This document shows, piece by piece, positions 29,068 to 37,594 of a DNA stretch of 64,000 bases (the first letter of the stretch is position 1; the number at the start of each line of letters is the position of its first letter). Made by a program: the position numbers and the translations under genes. The notes beneath the pieces were generated by a model. The model did no database searches. It was not told where the DNA came from and saw nothing but the letters and a program-made list of their open reading frames with translations. Location: assembly GCF_025917685.1 (NCBI RefSeq), contig NZ_CP089518.1:5039501-5103500 (forward strand). Direction: 5' to 3'. The stretch is from Bacillus cereus. GTDB lineage: Bacteria > Bacillota > Bacilli > Bacillales > Bacillaceae_G.

Positions 29068-29925
29068 TTATTTCTTCATTTTTTTTATAATTGACTCTTT
29101 TAACGTATGGTTTCCTAATATATCGAAAAAGAAGCACGCTTTTTCGTAAGCATCTTCAATTTCTGCTCTATCACACTCGAGCTTTTCTAGGCATTCACCT
29201 TTTCGATAGTATAACTGTCCAATCAATGTCATACTATTAATTCGACACGATAGTTCAATGGCTTTATTTGCGTGACAAAGCGCTTCTTCGTATTGATTGT
29301 CTAAGTATAATGCTTTTGCATGATTATGTCTCACCTTCACATCAAACTCTTTATTATCATGTAATGCCTCTAATTGTTTTAATATATTTTCAAATAACTC
29401 AATACTCTTCTTAAAATAGCCATTTTCAGCGTAAATGTTTGCAATTGCGTTTTCAATATAAAGGTTCTGATATACATCTATTCCTGCCAATTGTTGATTG
29501 AGCAATTTCTTTAATTCTAAAATACAATATTCGTAATCGATTTTTTTCAATATGTAAGCAGCTACATAATATTGCCATTGAAGAAATTGCTGAAGCTCGG
29601 GATGATATTCTTCCTTTTTCAACTCATTCCATACCTTAGTATAAATTTCTTTATATTTCTTTTGCTTACAAAGCATAATAATTCGATCTTTTAATTGCTT
29701 ATTCCTCTCAATATCAGAATAAATGAGTACCTCATAAAAATGAATAATGGGAACTTGTAACTTCGCTGCAATACCTTGCAATATATCCATACTTGGGTAT
29801 ACCGCGCCCGATTCAATTCGACTCACTTCCGATTGATGACATATGTTCTCGGATAACTGCTTTTGTGTTAATCCTCTCATCACCCTAATTTTCTTAATTT
29901 CACTTCCTAGTTTTTCTGCGTGCAT
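29068..29925 (-). CDS. plcR: Virulence regulator PlcR
   Basis: RNPP-family activator of secreted enzymes, haemolysins and enterotoxins at stationary phase. The 285-residue protein has an N-terminal Xre-type helix-turn-helix (LTQKQLSENICHQSEVSRIE, residues 19-38) and about five TPR repeats that bind PapR. It is full length, so it is not the truncated B. anthracis allele. A consensus PlcR box lies 82 bp upstream of the ATG, fitting autoactivation. papR follows after 86 bp. The terminal ATG is preceded by a weak ribosome site. Confidence 0.96.
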   Translation of the reverse strand: MHAEKLGSEIKKIRVMRGLTQKQLSENICHQSEVSRIESGAVYPSMDILQGIAAKLQVPIIHFYEVLIYSDIERNKQLKDRIIMLCKQKKYKEIYTKVWNELKKEEYHPELQQFLQWQYYVAAYILKKIDYEYCILELKKLLNQQLAGIDVYQNLYIENAIANIYAENGYFKKSIELFENILKQLEALHDNKEFDVKVRHNHAKALYLDNQYEEALCHANKAIELSCRINSMTLIGQLYYRKGECLEKLECDRAEIEDAYEKACFFFDILGNHTLKESIIKKMKK

Positions 29926-30006
29926 ACTTACTCACCATCCCATTATAACAATCTAATTTTTTGAGTTGTCATACCACTACAATAATGTGAATTCGACAAT
30001 TTTTGA

Positions 30007-30022
30007 TATGAAATAATGCATA
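30007..30022. promoter_or_regulatory. PlcR box, plcR/nprB intergenic
   Basis: TATGAAATAATGCATA matches TATGNANNNNTNCATA at every fixed position. It is palindromic and lies between plcR (autoregulation) and the decayed nprB on the plus strand. Confidence 0.88.
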
Positions 30023-30099
30023 ATATATATAAGATTCGGCAAATTTTTCATACAATCCATCTCACATAATATAATAGACTAGTAATTTTATAGATTAAT

Positions 30100-30658
30100 T
30101 ATAGAAAATTTGCCCGTGCTTTCGTTACATTCGGTCTTCTTTATCCTTTATCAGCAGAAGCTATTCACACCCAAGAACTAGATAGAAATGAAGTAAACGT
30201 TGAAATTGCTCAGCCTAGTTTAACGATTTAAAAATTAACACAACCTCAAAATGATACAAAAATATATGGCGAAAAAGTATTTAAAGGGTGAGATAAATGA
30301 GGCTAAAGCTCAACAAGGGTGAGTGACAACTGAAATGAATGTAGATTCCCAACCTACAAATAAAGATACAAAAGAAAATAAAACCGAAGTTCGCCTTGCA
30401 CAAACTTACAAAAATTATAAAGTATATGGCCAAGATCTTATTGTAAAAGTAGATAAAAATGGAGTAATTACAACTGTTAGTGGTAAAGTTGTCCAAAATT
30501 TAGACCAACAACCTAATCTTACTATAACAAATTTTTTGTCGAAAAATGAAGTAAAATCTAAATTACGCGATATACTTCAAATTCTGAGCTATGCGACTGC
30601 GACGAAACTCTCTATTGAAATACTTGTTTATAAGAAAAAAGAAGCTTACCACTCATAG
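30100..30658 (+). pseudogene. nprB: Decayed neutral protease gene (nprB remnant)
   Basis: Divergent from plcR, where other B. cereus group strains carry the thermolysin-like protease nprB. What remains is a signal-peptide-like stretch (KFARAFVTFGLLYPLSAEA) with no start codon, an early stop (after QPSLTI), a fragment IYGEKVFKG, and a propeptide segment (VRLAQTYKNYKVYGQDLIVK, then GVITTVSGKVVQNLD) ending in unrelated residues. The M4 catalytic domain with HExxH is gone. Several stops and frame changes show it is inactive. The identity rests on FTP/propeptide resemblance and position. Confidence 0.72.
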
Positions 30659-30667
30659 GTAAACTTC
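30641..30667 (-). terminator. Terminator after the response regulator gene
   Basis: GAAGCTTACC (30641-30650) pairs with GGTAAACTTC (30658-30667) with one mismatch; TTTTTTC follows on the minus strand. Confidence 0.75.
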
Positions 30668-30670
30668 TTT

Positions 30671-31273
30671 TCATATCCATCCCTTTTCTTCCGCAATTGT
30701 AATTGCCTCAATTCTATTTTTCGCATCAAGCTTCGTTAATACTTCAGAAATATAATTACGTACTGTACCAGGTGAAAGATAAAGTGCCTTCGCAATTTCA
30801 TTTGCCGTCTTTCCTTCTTTCGCAAGTAACAATACTTCTTTTTCACGATCTGATAACGGATTTTGTTCCTGCCATAAGCCGAACATTAAATCTTGAGAGA
30901 TCTCTCGCTTTCCTTTCATTACATTACGAATTGCTGCAGCTAAATCTTCACTTGGGCTATCTTTTAATAAATACCCGTGAACACCAGTTTTCATTGCCCG
31001 TTCAAAATAACCTGGTCGTGCAAATGTTGTTAAAATCATTACTTTACAAGGTGACTTTTCCTTCTTCAGCGCTTCAGCAACATCTAAACCACTTTGAATC
31101 GGCATTTCAATATCCATAATACTTATATCAGGCCTTAGCGATTCGATTAATTTTAACGCCTCTTCCCCATTCGCAGCCTGACCAACTACTTCAATATCAT
31201 CCTCTAGATCAAGCAGGGCTCCTAACGCACCACGAAGCATTCGCTGATCTTCTGCAATAATAATTCGAATCAT
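30671..31273 (-). CDS. NarL-family response regulator (YvfU/DesR-like)
   Basis: A 200-residue regulator with a receiver domain (D in EDQRM near 9; phosphoacceptor in SIMDIEMP near 54; K in LLKDSP near 104) and a C-terminal LuxR-type helix-turn-helix (LSDREKEVLLLAKEGKTANE at about 138-157). It overlaps the histidine kinase gene by four bases and is the last gene of an ABC exporter/two-component operon, matching B. subtilis yvfRSTU. It probably activates this operon through the palindromes at 34104-34131. Confidence 0.93.
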   Translation of the reverse strand: MIRIIIAEDQRMLRGALGALLDLEDDIEVVGQAANGEEALKLIESLRPDISIMDIEMPIQSGLDVAEALKKEKSPCKVMILTTFARPGYFERAMKTGVHGYLLKDSPSEDLAAAIRNVMKGKREISQDLMFGLWQEQNPLSDREKEVLLLAKEGKTANEIAKALYLSPGTVRNYISEVLTKLDAKNRIEAITIAEEKGWI

Positions 31274-32400
31274 GCCCTCACCTCATCTTTTCCTGTTCTA
31301 ATAACAACTGGTACTTTTACTATTAATAGTGTCCCTGGATTTATCGTATTTAGTTCAACAAACCCATCAATAAGGGCGACCCGCTCCTTCATACCGCGAA
31401 TACCGTTTCCATCATGATTTTGATTTTCCAAACCTACGCCATTATCCTCTACTTTCAAAATCAGTTCACCTTGCGATTCTAATACAGATACAATGCACTC
31501 CGTCGCCTTACTATGCTTTACAATATTCGTAACTGCCTCACGCAAACACATTCCTAAAATATTTTGTTCAATTGGTGATAACGAACTCGAACTTGCTTCC
31601 TGCTTCACCTCTAATTCAATATTAGCAGCTTGTAAAATCGCCTTTATTTGCTCCAGCTCTTCTTCTACTGTAATCATACGCATATCAGAAATTAACTCTC
31701 TTAACTGCTTTAAAGCTGTACGAGATGTTTGTGTAATTTCCTTCGCTTCCATACTTGCACGTTCTGGATTTTTCACAATTAACTTCTCCACGAGCTGGCT
31801 TTTTAAAGTAATAAGAGATAGCGTATGCCCTAACGTGTCGTGAAGATCCCTTGCAATTCGCTGACGCTCTTCACGTTTTACTAAGTCTTTAATTTGTTCG
31901 TTTGCTTCGTTTAGTTGATTCTTTAACATCTTTTTTTGATTAAAATTACGCATACCAAATGGTGTAAGCAGCATTATAATAAACATCGGAACTATATTCA
32001 CTAATTCTGTAGTTGATAGGTGATTAAGGTTTACAAATATAAAAGTTCCAAGCATTACAATTAACAGAGACAACAGCACTCGAAATACTTTTTTACTAGG
32101 AGCAAACCCTATCGCACTCGCCGTGAAAAACCCAAAAAAGATCATGAAAGGATTATAATAAAAAGCAAATAACAAGGTAAGTATCATTTGGATGCATGCC
32201 CATAAAACAAAAGTCTTATTAACAAAATAAAGCTGCCGGTATGTGACGGTGAAGACTATCAACATACCGATCCCTATTACAAGCTTCCATCCTGATACTT
32301 GTGTTAAATTATAGATTGGAAATAATAAATACACGAGCCACATATACGGGAAGAAACCCATCTGTTTCGGAAAAATCTCAATCCTCTTCTTCTCTATCAT
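31270..32400 (-). CDS. Sensor histidine kinase (YvfT/DesK-like)
   Basis: A 376-residue membrane kinase. The N-terminal half has about five or six membrane segments; the HisKA_3 box is RIARDLHDTLGHTLS (phospho-His near 189) and the ATPase has NIVKHSKA, DNGVGL and GNGIRGMKERV. The short loops suggest intramembrane or membrane-state sensing. It starts one base after the permease stop codon and overlaps the regulator gene by ATGA, so the genes are coupled. Confidence 0.93.
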   Translation of the reverse strand: MIEKKRIEIFPKQMGFFPYMWLVYLLFPIYNLTQVSGWKLVIGIGMLIVFTVTYRQLYFVNKTFVLWACIQMILTLLFAFYYNPFMIFFGFFTASAIGFAPSKKVFRVLLSLLIVMLGTFIFVNLNHLSTTELVNIVPMFIIMLLTPFGMRNFNQKKMLKNQLNEANEQIKDLVKREERQRIARDLHDTLGHTLSLITLKSQLVEKLIVKNPERASMEAKEITQTSRTALKQLRELISDMRMITVEEELEQIKAILQAANIELEVKQEASSSSLSPIEQNILGMCLREAVTNIVKHSKATECIVSVLESQGELILKVEDNGVGLENQNHDGNGIRGMKERVALIDGFVELNTINPGTLLIVKVPVVIRTGKDEVRA

Positions 32401-33135
32401 TTATACCGCTTCCTGTCTTTTTCTTATATATATTGATACTACAACAAATATAAGGAAATAACCTCCTAGTACCGCGATATTTTCCCAACCAATTGACTTC
32501 CCAGCTACAATATCCCACGCACCGCTTCCGAAATGATATGTTGGTGTCCATTCACCAATAGATCTTAATATTTTTGGAAATATTTCAATTGGCATCCATA
32601 AGCCGCCAAGAATGGCTAAACACATATTTAAAATATTCGCTAACCCAGCAGCTGCATCTGCCTTCTTAATTGAACCTATTACTGTTCCGAGCGCTAAAAA
32701 TGGTGTCACGCCTAATAATAGCCATAACCCAGCACCAATCCATTGTCCTACCGTTAACTCGACGTTATTAATTAATATTCCTGCCATAAAAATAACTAAG
32801 ATTGAAAAAGCATTCACTACTGTTTGAGCAATAATTTTAGCTGTTATATACACACCTTCTGGAAGTGGTGTAATTTTTAAAAGATGAGTCCATCCTTGCC
32901 CTTTTTCCTGAGAAAGTCTCACACCGAAACTAAAAAGTGCAGTCCCTACAATACTGAAAGTCGCCATTGAAATTAAATAATGTGCTTTCCAAGCATCTCC
33001 GTTCTGTGGCACTTGAACTACATTTGTAAAGATGTAATAAAACATAACTGGCATTAATAATGAAAAAAAGATAAATAATTTATTACGAAACGTACGTAAA
33101 ATTTCTATTTTGCACTGCATCCATAAAGCTTTCAT
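32401..33135 (-). CDS. ABC-2 type transporter permease
   Basis: A 244-residue membrane protein with six predicted membrane segments and the ABC-2 pattern, including the conserved C-terminal block near WMPIEIFPKILRSIGEWTPT (20). It pairs with the ATPase gene, overlapping it by four bases (ATGA). YvfS-like. Drug or lipid export is the usual family role; the substrate is unknown. Confidence 0.92.
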   Translation of the reverse strand: MKALWMQCKIEILRTFRNKLFIFFSLLMPVMFYYIFTNVVQVPQNGDAWKAHYLISMATFSIVGTALFSFGVRLSQEKGQGWTHLLKITPLPEGVYITAKIIAQTVVNAFSILVIFMAGILINNVELTVGQWIGAGLWLLLGVTPFLALGTVIGSIKKADAAAGLANILNMCLAILGGLWMPIEIFPKILRSIGEWTPTYHFGSGAWDIVAGKSIGWENIAVLGGYFLIFVVVSIYIRKRQEAV

Positions 33136-34034
33136 GCGATTCCCTCCTTCTGATTTGCAACAAACTGCTCAAACGCTTCATCAAGACTTCCGCGTTCAAC
33201 TGAAATGTCCATAACAGGTAAATCTTTCTTAAAAATCGCTCGCAATGTAGCATCTGTATCATCCGTCGTTAAAATAATACGCGGTTCATGAGACTGAACC
33301 CCCGTCACATTTGGCAATCCTTTTAATAAAGCTTTCGGTATTTTCTCCGTTGCAACAAACGAAACTGTTTTTTGCGAGATTGTCGCTTTCATCTCATCCG
33401 GTGTGCCATCTGCGATAATCTTTCCGTTCGCAAATAATAAAATTCGATCTGCTAACGCATCCGCTTCTTCTAAATAATGTGTTGTTAAAATAATCGTTTT
33501 CCCTTCACTTGCTAATTTTCTAATCGTTTCCCAAAACGTTTTTCGAGATGTAATGTCCATCCCTACAGTTGGTTCATCTAAAAACAACAAATCTGGATTC
33601 CCTGCAAGTGCCAGCGCAAAATTTAACCTCCTTTTTTGACCGCCCGATAATTTCTCACATCTTTGCTTTCGTTCTGTTTCTAAGTTTGACAACTGCAGTA
33701 ATGTTTCTTTCTCTACAGGATTCGTATAATAACTACGGAATAACTCGATTGCCTCTTCTACCGTGATGCTATCAATCACACTTACTTCTTGCAGCATCGC
33801 ACCGAGGCTATTGCGAACCTCTCTATGCTTCGGACTCTTTCCAAATATAGAGATATTCCCTTCTGTTGGATCTTTTAATCCGAGCATCATTGAAATTGTC
33901 GTTGTTTTCCCCGCACCATTCGGTCCGAGTAATGCTACTATTTGCCCTTTATTCACATGAAATGAAACGTTATTTACTGCTTCTTTATGTTTAAATGTTT
34001 TAGAAACACCATTTACTTCAATAATCTTTTCCAT
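33132..34034 (-). CDS. ABC transporter ATP-binding protein
   Basis: A 300-residue ATPase with Walker A GPNGAGKTTT (about 38-47), Q-loop (MLQEV), signature LSGGQKRRLNFA (about 128-139), Walker B LLFLDEPTVGMD and H-loop TTHYLEEA, plus a C-terminal extension typical of DrrA/YvfR-type exporters. It is the first gene of the ABC/two-component operon. ATG 34034 has GGGGGTGGAGAG upstream. Confidence 0.94.
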   Translation of the reverse strand: MEKIIEVNGVSKTFKHKEAVNNVSFHVNKGQIVALLGPNGAGKTTTISMMLGLKDPTEGNISIFGKSPKHREVRNSLGAMLQEVSVIDSITVEEAIELFRSYYTNPVEKETLLQLSNLETERKQRCEKLSGGQKRRLNFALALAGNPDLLFLDEPTVGMDITSRKTFWETIRKLASEGKTIILTTHYLEEADALADRILLFANGKIIADGTPDEMKATISQKTVSFVATEKIPKALLKGLPNVTGVQSHEPRIILTTDDTDATLRAIFKKDLPVMDISVERGSLDEAFEQFVANQKEGIA

Positions 34035-34064
34035 CTCTCCACCCCCGCCGTTTCTTATATTTAC

Positions 34065-34131
34065 ATTGTACGCTCTGGAAAAGTTAGGAAACAGTATGAT
34101 GCGTCATGACATCCATATGACAATTGTCATG
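34065..34131 (-). promoter_or_regulatory. Operon promoter with adjacent palindromes
   Basis: GTCATGAC (34104-34111) and ATGACAATTGTCAT (34118-34131) are both perfect palindromes. They lie just upstream of a minus-strand promoter with a good -10 (TACAAT, 34070-34065) but a poor -35, the layout of an activator-dependent promoter. The operon's own NarL-type regulator is the obvious candidate. Confidence 0.55.
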
Positions 34132-34239
34132 TATTCTCTATGAGAGGAATCAACCCGCATACCGCACGCGAGTAGCAGTACAAAAACAAACATGATACAA
34201 TCGGATAAGACATATATTCGAGGAAGGACAGTGGTTTTC

Positions 34240-34986
34240 ATGATTATTCGTAATGAACAAGATTTAGAAGGTTTACGAAAAATCGGCCGCATCGTTGCAC
34301 TTGCACGCGAAGAAATGAAAAAGCAAGCGAAGCCAGGTATGACAACGAAAGAGCTTGATTTAATTGGTAAAAAAGTATTAGACGAGAACGGTGCTATTTC
34401 AGCGCCTGAAAAAGAATATAAATTCCCAGGTGTAACTTGCATTAGTGTAAATGAAGAAGTTGCTCACGGTATTCCAGGCGATCGTGTATTAAAAGAAGGC
34501 GATTTAGTAAACGTAGACGTATCAGCAGCACTTGACGGCTATTATGCAGATACAGGTATCTCATTTGTTCTTGGAGAAGATGAAGAAAAAGAAAAGCTAT
34601 GCCAAGCTGCAGTAGATGCATTTTGGGAAGCAATGAAAAAAATAAAAGCTGGATCAAAACAAAATCAAATTGGTCGTGCTGTTTCTAACTTTGCACATAA
34701 AAGTGGATATAACGTAATCCAAAACTTAACTGGTCATGGCATTGGCCTTAGTTTACATGAAGCTCCAAACCACATTTTAAGCTACTATGATCCAATGGAT
34801 AATGCACTTCTAAAAGACGGTCTTGTTATCGCTGTAGAACCATTCATCTCAATGAAAGCAGATCATATTATTGAGCGCGGTGATGATGGTTGGACATTCG
34901 TTACACCAGACAAAAGCCTTGTTGCACAATGTGAACATACAATCGTTGTAACTCGCGGTGAACCGATTATTTTAACAGAAATATAA
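34240..34986 (+). CDS. map: Methionine aminopeptidase, type I
   Basis: Removes the initiator methionine from new proteins. The 248-residue enzyme has the five metal ligands in NVDVSAALDG, YYADTG, GHGIG, AVEPF and CEHT. It is the standalone paralogue resembling B. subtilis YflG, distinct from the map of the ribosomal protein cluster. ATG 34240 gives the family N-terminus (MIIRNEQDLEGLRKIGRIVA, 20); a GTG at 34231 has closer spacing to AGGAAGG and cannot be excluded. A decayed second copy of its 3' half is 2.3 kb downstream (37230-37440). Confidence 0.95.
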   Translation: MIIRNEQDLEGLRKIGRIVALAREEMKKQAKPGMTTKELDLIGKKVLDENGAISAPEKEYKFPGVTCISVNEEVAHGIPGDRVLKEGDLVNVDVSAALDGYYADTGISFVLGEDEEKEKLCQAAVDAFWEAMKKIKAGSKQNQIGRAVSNFAHKSGYNVIQNLTGHGIGLSLHEAPNHILSYYDPMDNALLKDGLVIAVEPFISMKADHIIERGDDGWTFVTPDKSLVAQCEHTIVVTRGEPIILTEI

Positions 34987-34988
34987 TA

Positions 34989-35035
34989 AAAAACAGCCGT
35001 TTTGTAGATTCCTGCTACTGAAACGGCTGTTTTTT
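34989..35035 (+). terminator. map terminator
   Basis: Arms 34989-35003 and 35021-35034 (about 14 bp) followed by a T-run. A second, weaker hairpin with T-run is at about 35071-35102. Between 35103 and 35370 no gene is seen. Confidence 0.88.
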
Positions 35036-35373
35036 CATTATTTTTATGCATGTAAAAGCTTATATAAATAAAAAGGTGGTGCATCAAAGCATCACCTTTT
35101 TAACGGGGTGAGGCTGCCCAAAAGTACGGAAAACTCTTGAACAGCCTCGTATTTTCATATGGATGCCTTACATATATCATTGATGATAATTATGAAATGC
35201 GGAAACATAGTTATCATCACATGATTCAAACAAAAGAAAAGAAACCCTATAACAGATCTCTTTTCCCTACATAATCTAAAGTTTGGGTACACTAGATTCA
35301 TGCAATGTAGGAGGCTTCAGAACTGAAAGCGATCCTTCATTTAAAATGATAGCATACATATATCCGCTAAAAA

Positions 35374-35389
35374 TATGCAAATGTGCATA
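35374..35389. promoter_or_regulatory. PlcR box upstream of the M28 aminopeptidase
   Basis: TATGCAAATGTGCATA matches the PlcR consensus at every fixed position. It is 120 bp upstream of the secreted aminopeptidase start, with A/T-rich -10-like hexamers (TATAAA, TAAAAT) about 45-60 bp after it. Confidence 0.85.
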
Positions 35390-35508
35390 TAGCGTTTTTT
35401 ATTTCTCAACATACATTTATTGAAAATTCAGATATATAAAGGTAAAATGTAGTCGTTATCCGTCTTCTTTTGTCAGTCAGAGAGAATAGAAGAATGGGAG
35501 AGGAAAAA

Positions 35509-36906
35509 ATGAGAAAATCACTGAAACAAAAAATAGTAAGCTCCTTGCTTGCTGTATCACTCGCTGTTAGCTTAGCTCCAATCGGACAAGCAAAAGCTGA
35601 TTCCACGTCAGAAATCACACAAAATTCACCTATTACAACACAAGTTGATGCAAGCCGCGCTATCGAACATATCCGTTTCTTATCCGAAACAATTGGTCCC
35701 CGTCCAGGTGGTACTAAATCAGAAGAATGGGCCTCTCGCTACGTTGGTATGCAGCTTAAATCAATGGGCTATGAAGTAGAATATCAGCCATTTCAAGTTC
35801 CAGATCAATACGTTGGATTTATCGAATCACCATTATCCACAAAACGCAATTGGCAAGCTGGTGCTGCTCCAAATGCACTAATTTCTACAGAAGCTGTTAC
35901 AGCTCCCCTTATCTTTGTTCAAGGTGGAACAAAATTAGAAGATATTCCAAATGAGGTAAATGGAAAAATTGTTTTATTTGAAAGAGGAACAACAGTAGCA
36001 GACTATAATAAACAAGTTGAAAATGCTGTTAGTAAAGGGGCAAAAGGTGTGCTTTTATACAGCTTAATTGGAGGTCGTGGAAACTACGGACAAACCTTCA
36101 ATCCTCGCTTAACTAAAAAGCAGTCTATCCCTGTCTTTGGTCTTGCTTATGCTCAAGGAAATGCGTTTAAAGAAGAAATTGCTAAAAAAGAGACAACGAT
36201 GCTTTCCCTAAAAGCGAGACATGAGTCTAATTTAACATCCCTAAATGTCATCGCTAAAAAGAAACCAAAAAATAGTACAGGTAATGAAAAAGCTGTTGTT
36301 GTAAGTTCACACTATGATAGTGTCGTTGGGGCACCTGGGGCAAATGATAATGCTTCTGGTACGGGATTAGTATTAGAATTAGCTCGTGCTTTTCAAAATG
36401 TAGAAACTGATAAAGAAATTCGTTTTATTGCTTTTGGTTCTGAAGAAACTGGCTTACTTGGCTCTGATTATTATGTTAATAGTCTGTCCCAAAAAGAACG
36501 CGATCGAATTTTAGGTGTCTTTAACGCAGACATGGTTGCAACAAATTATGATAAAGCAAAGAATTTATATGCAATGACTCCTGATGGATCAACGAACCTT
36601 GTAACAGATGCTGCCTTACAAGCAGGTAAACAATTAAATAATGATCTCGTTCTTCAAGGAAAATTCGGCTCTAGTGATCACGTACCATTTGCTGAAGTGG
36701 GTATTCCTTCTGCACTATTTATTTGGATGGGCGTCGATAGTTGGAATCCATTAATCTATCATATTGAAAAGGTATATCACACGCCTCAAGATAATGTATT
36801 TGAGAATATTTCACCAGAACGTATGAAAATGGCATTAGAGGTCATTGGTACAGGCGTCTATAATAGCCTTCAACCTACCGTGAAAACAGGACAAAAAGCT
36901 GCTTAA
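35509..36906 (+). CDS. Secreted M28-family aminopeptidase
   Basis: A 465-residue exported zinc aminopeptidase. A signal peptide (about 1-32, ending AKADS) precedes a PA domain insert (about 135-240, VNGKIVLFERG, GAKGVLLYS) and the M28 catalytic domain: SSHYDSVVGAPGANDNASG (His and Asp ligands), GSEETGLLGSDYYV (catalytic Glu and ligand Glu), NADMVATN (Asp) and SSDHVPF (His). ATG 35509 follows GGGAGAGG. The PlcR box upstream suggests it belongs to the secreted virulence/nutrient regulon. It ends with a perfect palindromic terminator. Confidence 0.93.
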   Translation: MRKSLKQKIVSSLLAVSLAVSLAPIGQAKADSTSEITQNSPITTQVDASRAIEHIRFLSETIGPRPGGTKSEEWASRYVGMQLKSMGYEVEYQPFQVPDQYVGFIESPLSTKRNWQAGAAPNALISTEAVTAPLIFVQGGTKLEDIPNEVNGKIVLFERGTTVADYNKQVENAVSKGAKGVLLYSLIGGRGNYGQTFNPRLTKKQSIPVFGLAYAQGNAFKEEIAKKETTMLSLKARHESNLTSLNVIAKKKPKNSTGNEKAVVVSSHYDSVVGAPGANDNASGTGLVLELARAFQNVETDKEIRFIAFGSEETGLLGSDYYVNSLSQKERDRILGVFNADMVATNYDKAKNLYAMTPDGSTNLVTDAALQAGKQLNNDLVLQGKFGSSDHVPFAEVGIPSALFIWMGVDSWNPLIYHIEKVYHTPQDNVFENISPERMKMALEVIGTGVYNSLQPTVKTGQKAA

Positions 36907-36916
36907 TACTATTTCA

Positions 36917-36943
36917 AGCCACCGATTAATCGGTGGCTGTTTA
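36917..36943 (+). terminator. Aminopeptidase terminator
   Basis: A perfect 22-bp palindrome (AGCCACCGATT and its complement, 36917-36938), then GTTTATT. Confidence 0.75.
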
Positions 36944-36958
36944 TTGAGAAAAAATAAA

Positions 36959-36974
36959 TATGCATAAAAGCATA
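36959..36974. promoter_or_regulatory. Near-consensus PlcR box (one mismatch)
   Basis: TATGCATAAAAGCATA differs from the PlcR consensus only at one fixed T. It lies 135 bp before a dead secreted-protein start. Probably a relict site. Confidence 0.45.
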
Positions 36975-37107
36975 TTTATTACATGGTATTATCGCGTATA
37001 ATTAAAATCTTAATATATAAATAAAAAACACATTTATTGCATAGCATTATCATGTAGAATAAAAATTGTAATACTATTGATTACATCTAATAAAGAGGTT
37101 TTTAATT

Positions 37108-37230
37108 ATGAAAAAATTATCCTTGCAGTTGTGTGAACTTTAACTTGAATTTCAGGAATTAATGCTTTTATTCCTGAAATAAACGTTGCAACAGCTACTC
37201 AAGAACAAAGCTTTCCAAAATACTATTTCT
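37108..37230 (+). pseudogene. Decayed start of a secreted protein gene
   Basis: An AAAGAGG ribosome site and ATG (37108) open a broken signal peptide: after a frame change the codons read IILAVV, stop, TLT, stop, ISGINAFIPEINVATA, then TQEQSFPKYYF and stop. It resembles the N-terminus of an exported protein. The rest is missing, replaced by the map remnant. Family not recognised. Confidence 0.5.
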
Positions 37231-37440
37231 AAATTGGCCATAAAAATGGCTATGCATTCATCTAAAACTTAATGGAACATGGTCATTGACCTTAAATTAC
37301 ATGAGATAGGAAACCACATTCTAAGCTTGTGATAATAGACTTCTTAAAAGCAGCTTTATTATCGCTTTAGAGCCGCTTATCTCTATGAAAGCTGACTATA
37401 TTATTGGGCCGTTGATTGAGTCCAACGTGAAACTGTTCTC
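37230..37440 (+). pseudogene. map: Decayed 3' fragment of a second map gene
   Basis: Collinear with codons about 150-225 of the intact map at 34240: HKNGYAFI, stop, NLMEHGH, then degenerate LHE-like, ETTF (NHIL region), and the AVEPFISMKADHII region seen as broken codons around 37350-37405. Multiple stops and frameshifts. It is diverged from the intact copy, so the duplication is not recent. Confidence 0.65.
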
Positions 37441-37594
37441 TTTTTTCTATAAAAAAACCCTTCAGGTTGCATTCTTCCCTTCACTTTATCGTGAAGTTTT
37501 TGAATACTTACCTAAAGGGCGTAATATCAATAGTAATTTTTCAACTTGTCTGCTACTCAGATTACGGTTTAATCAATAATCTAAAGCTTTTTTA

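Noticed and set aside
30323..30658. Plus-strand frame of 111 codons as a real gene
   Set aside because: It has no good ribosome site and encodes only a propeptide fragment continuous with upstream broken frames; treated as part of the nprB remnant.
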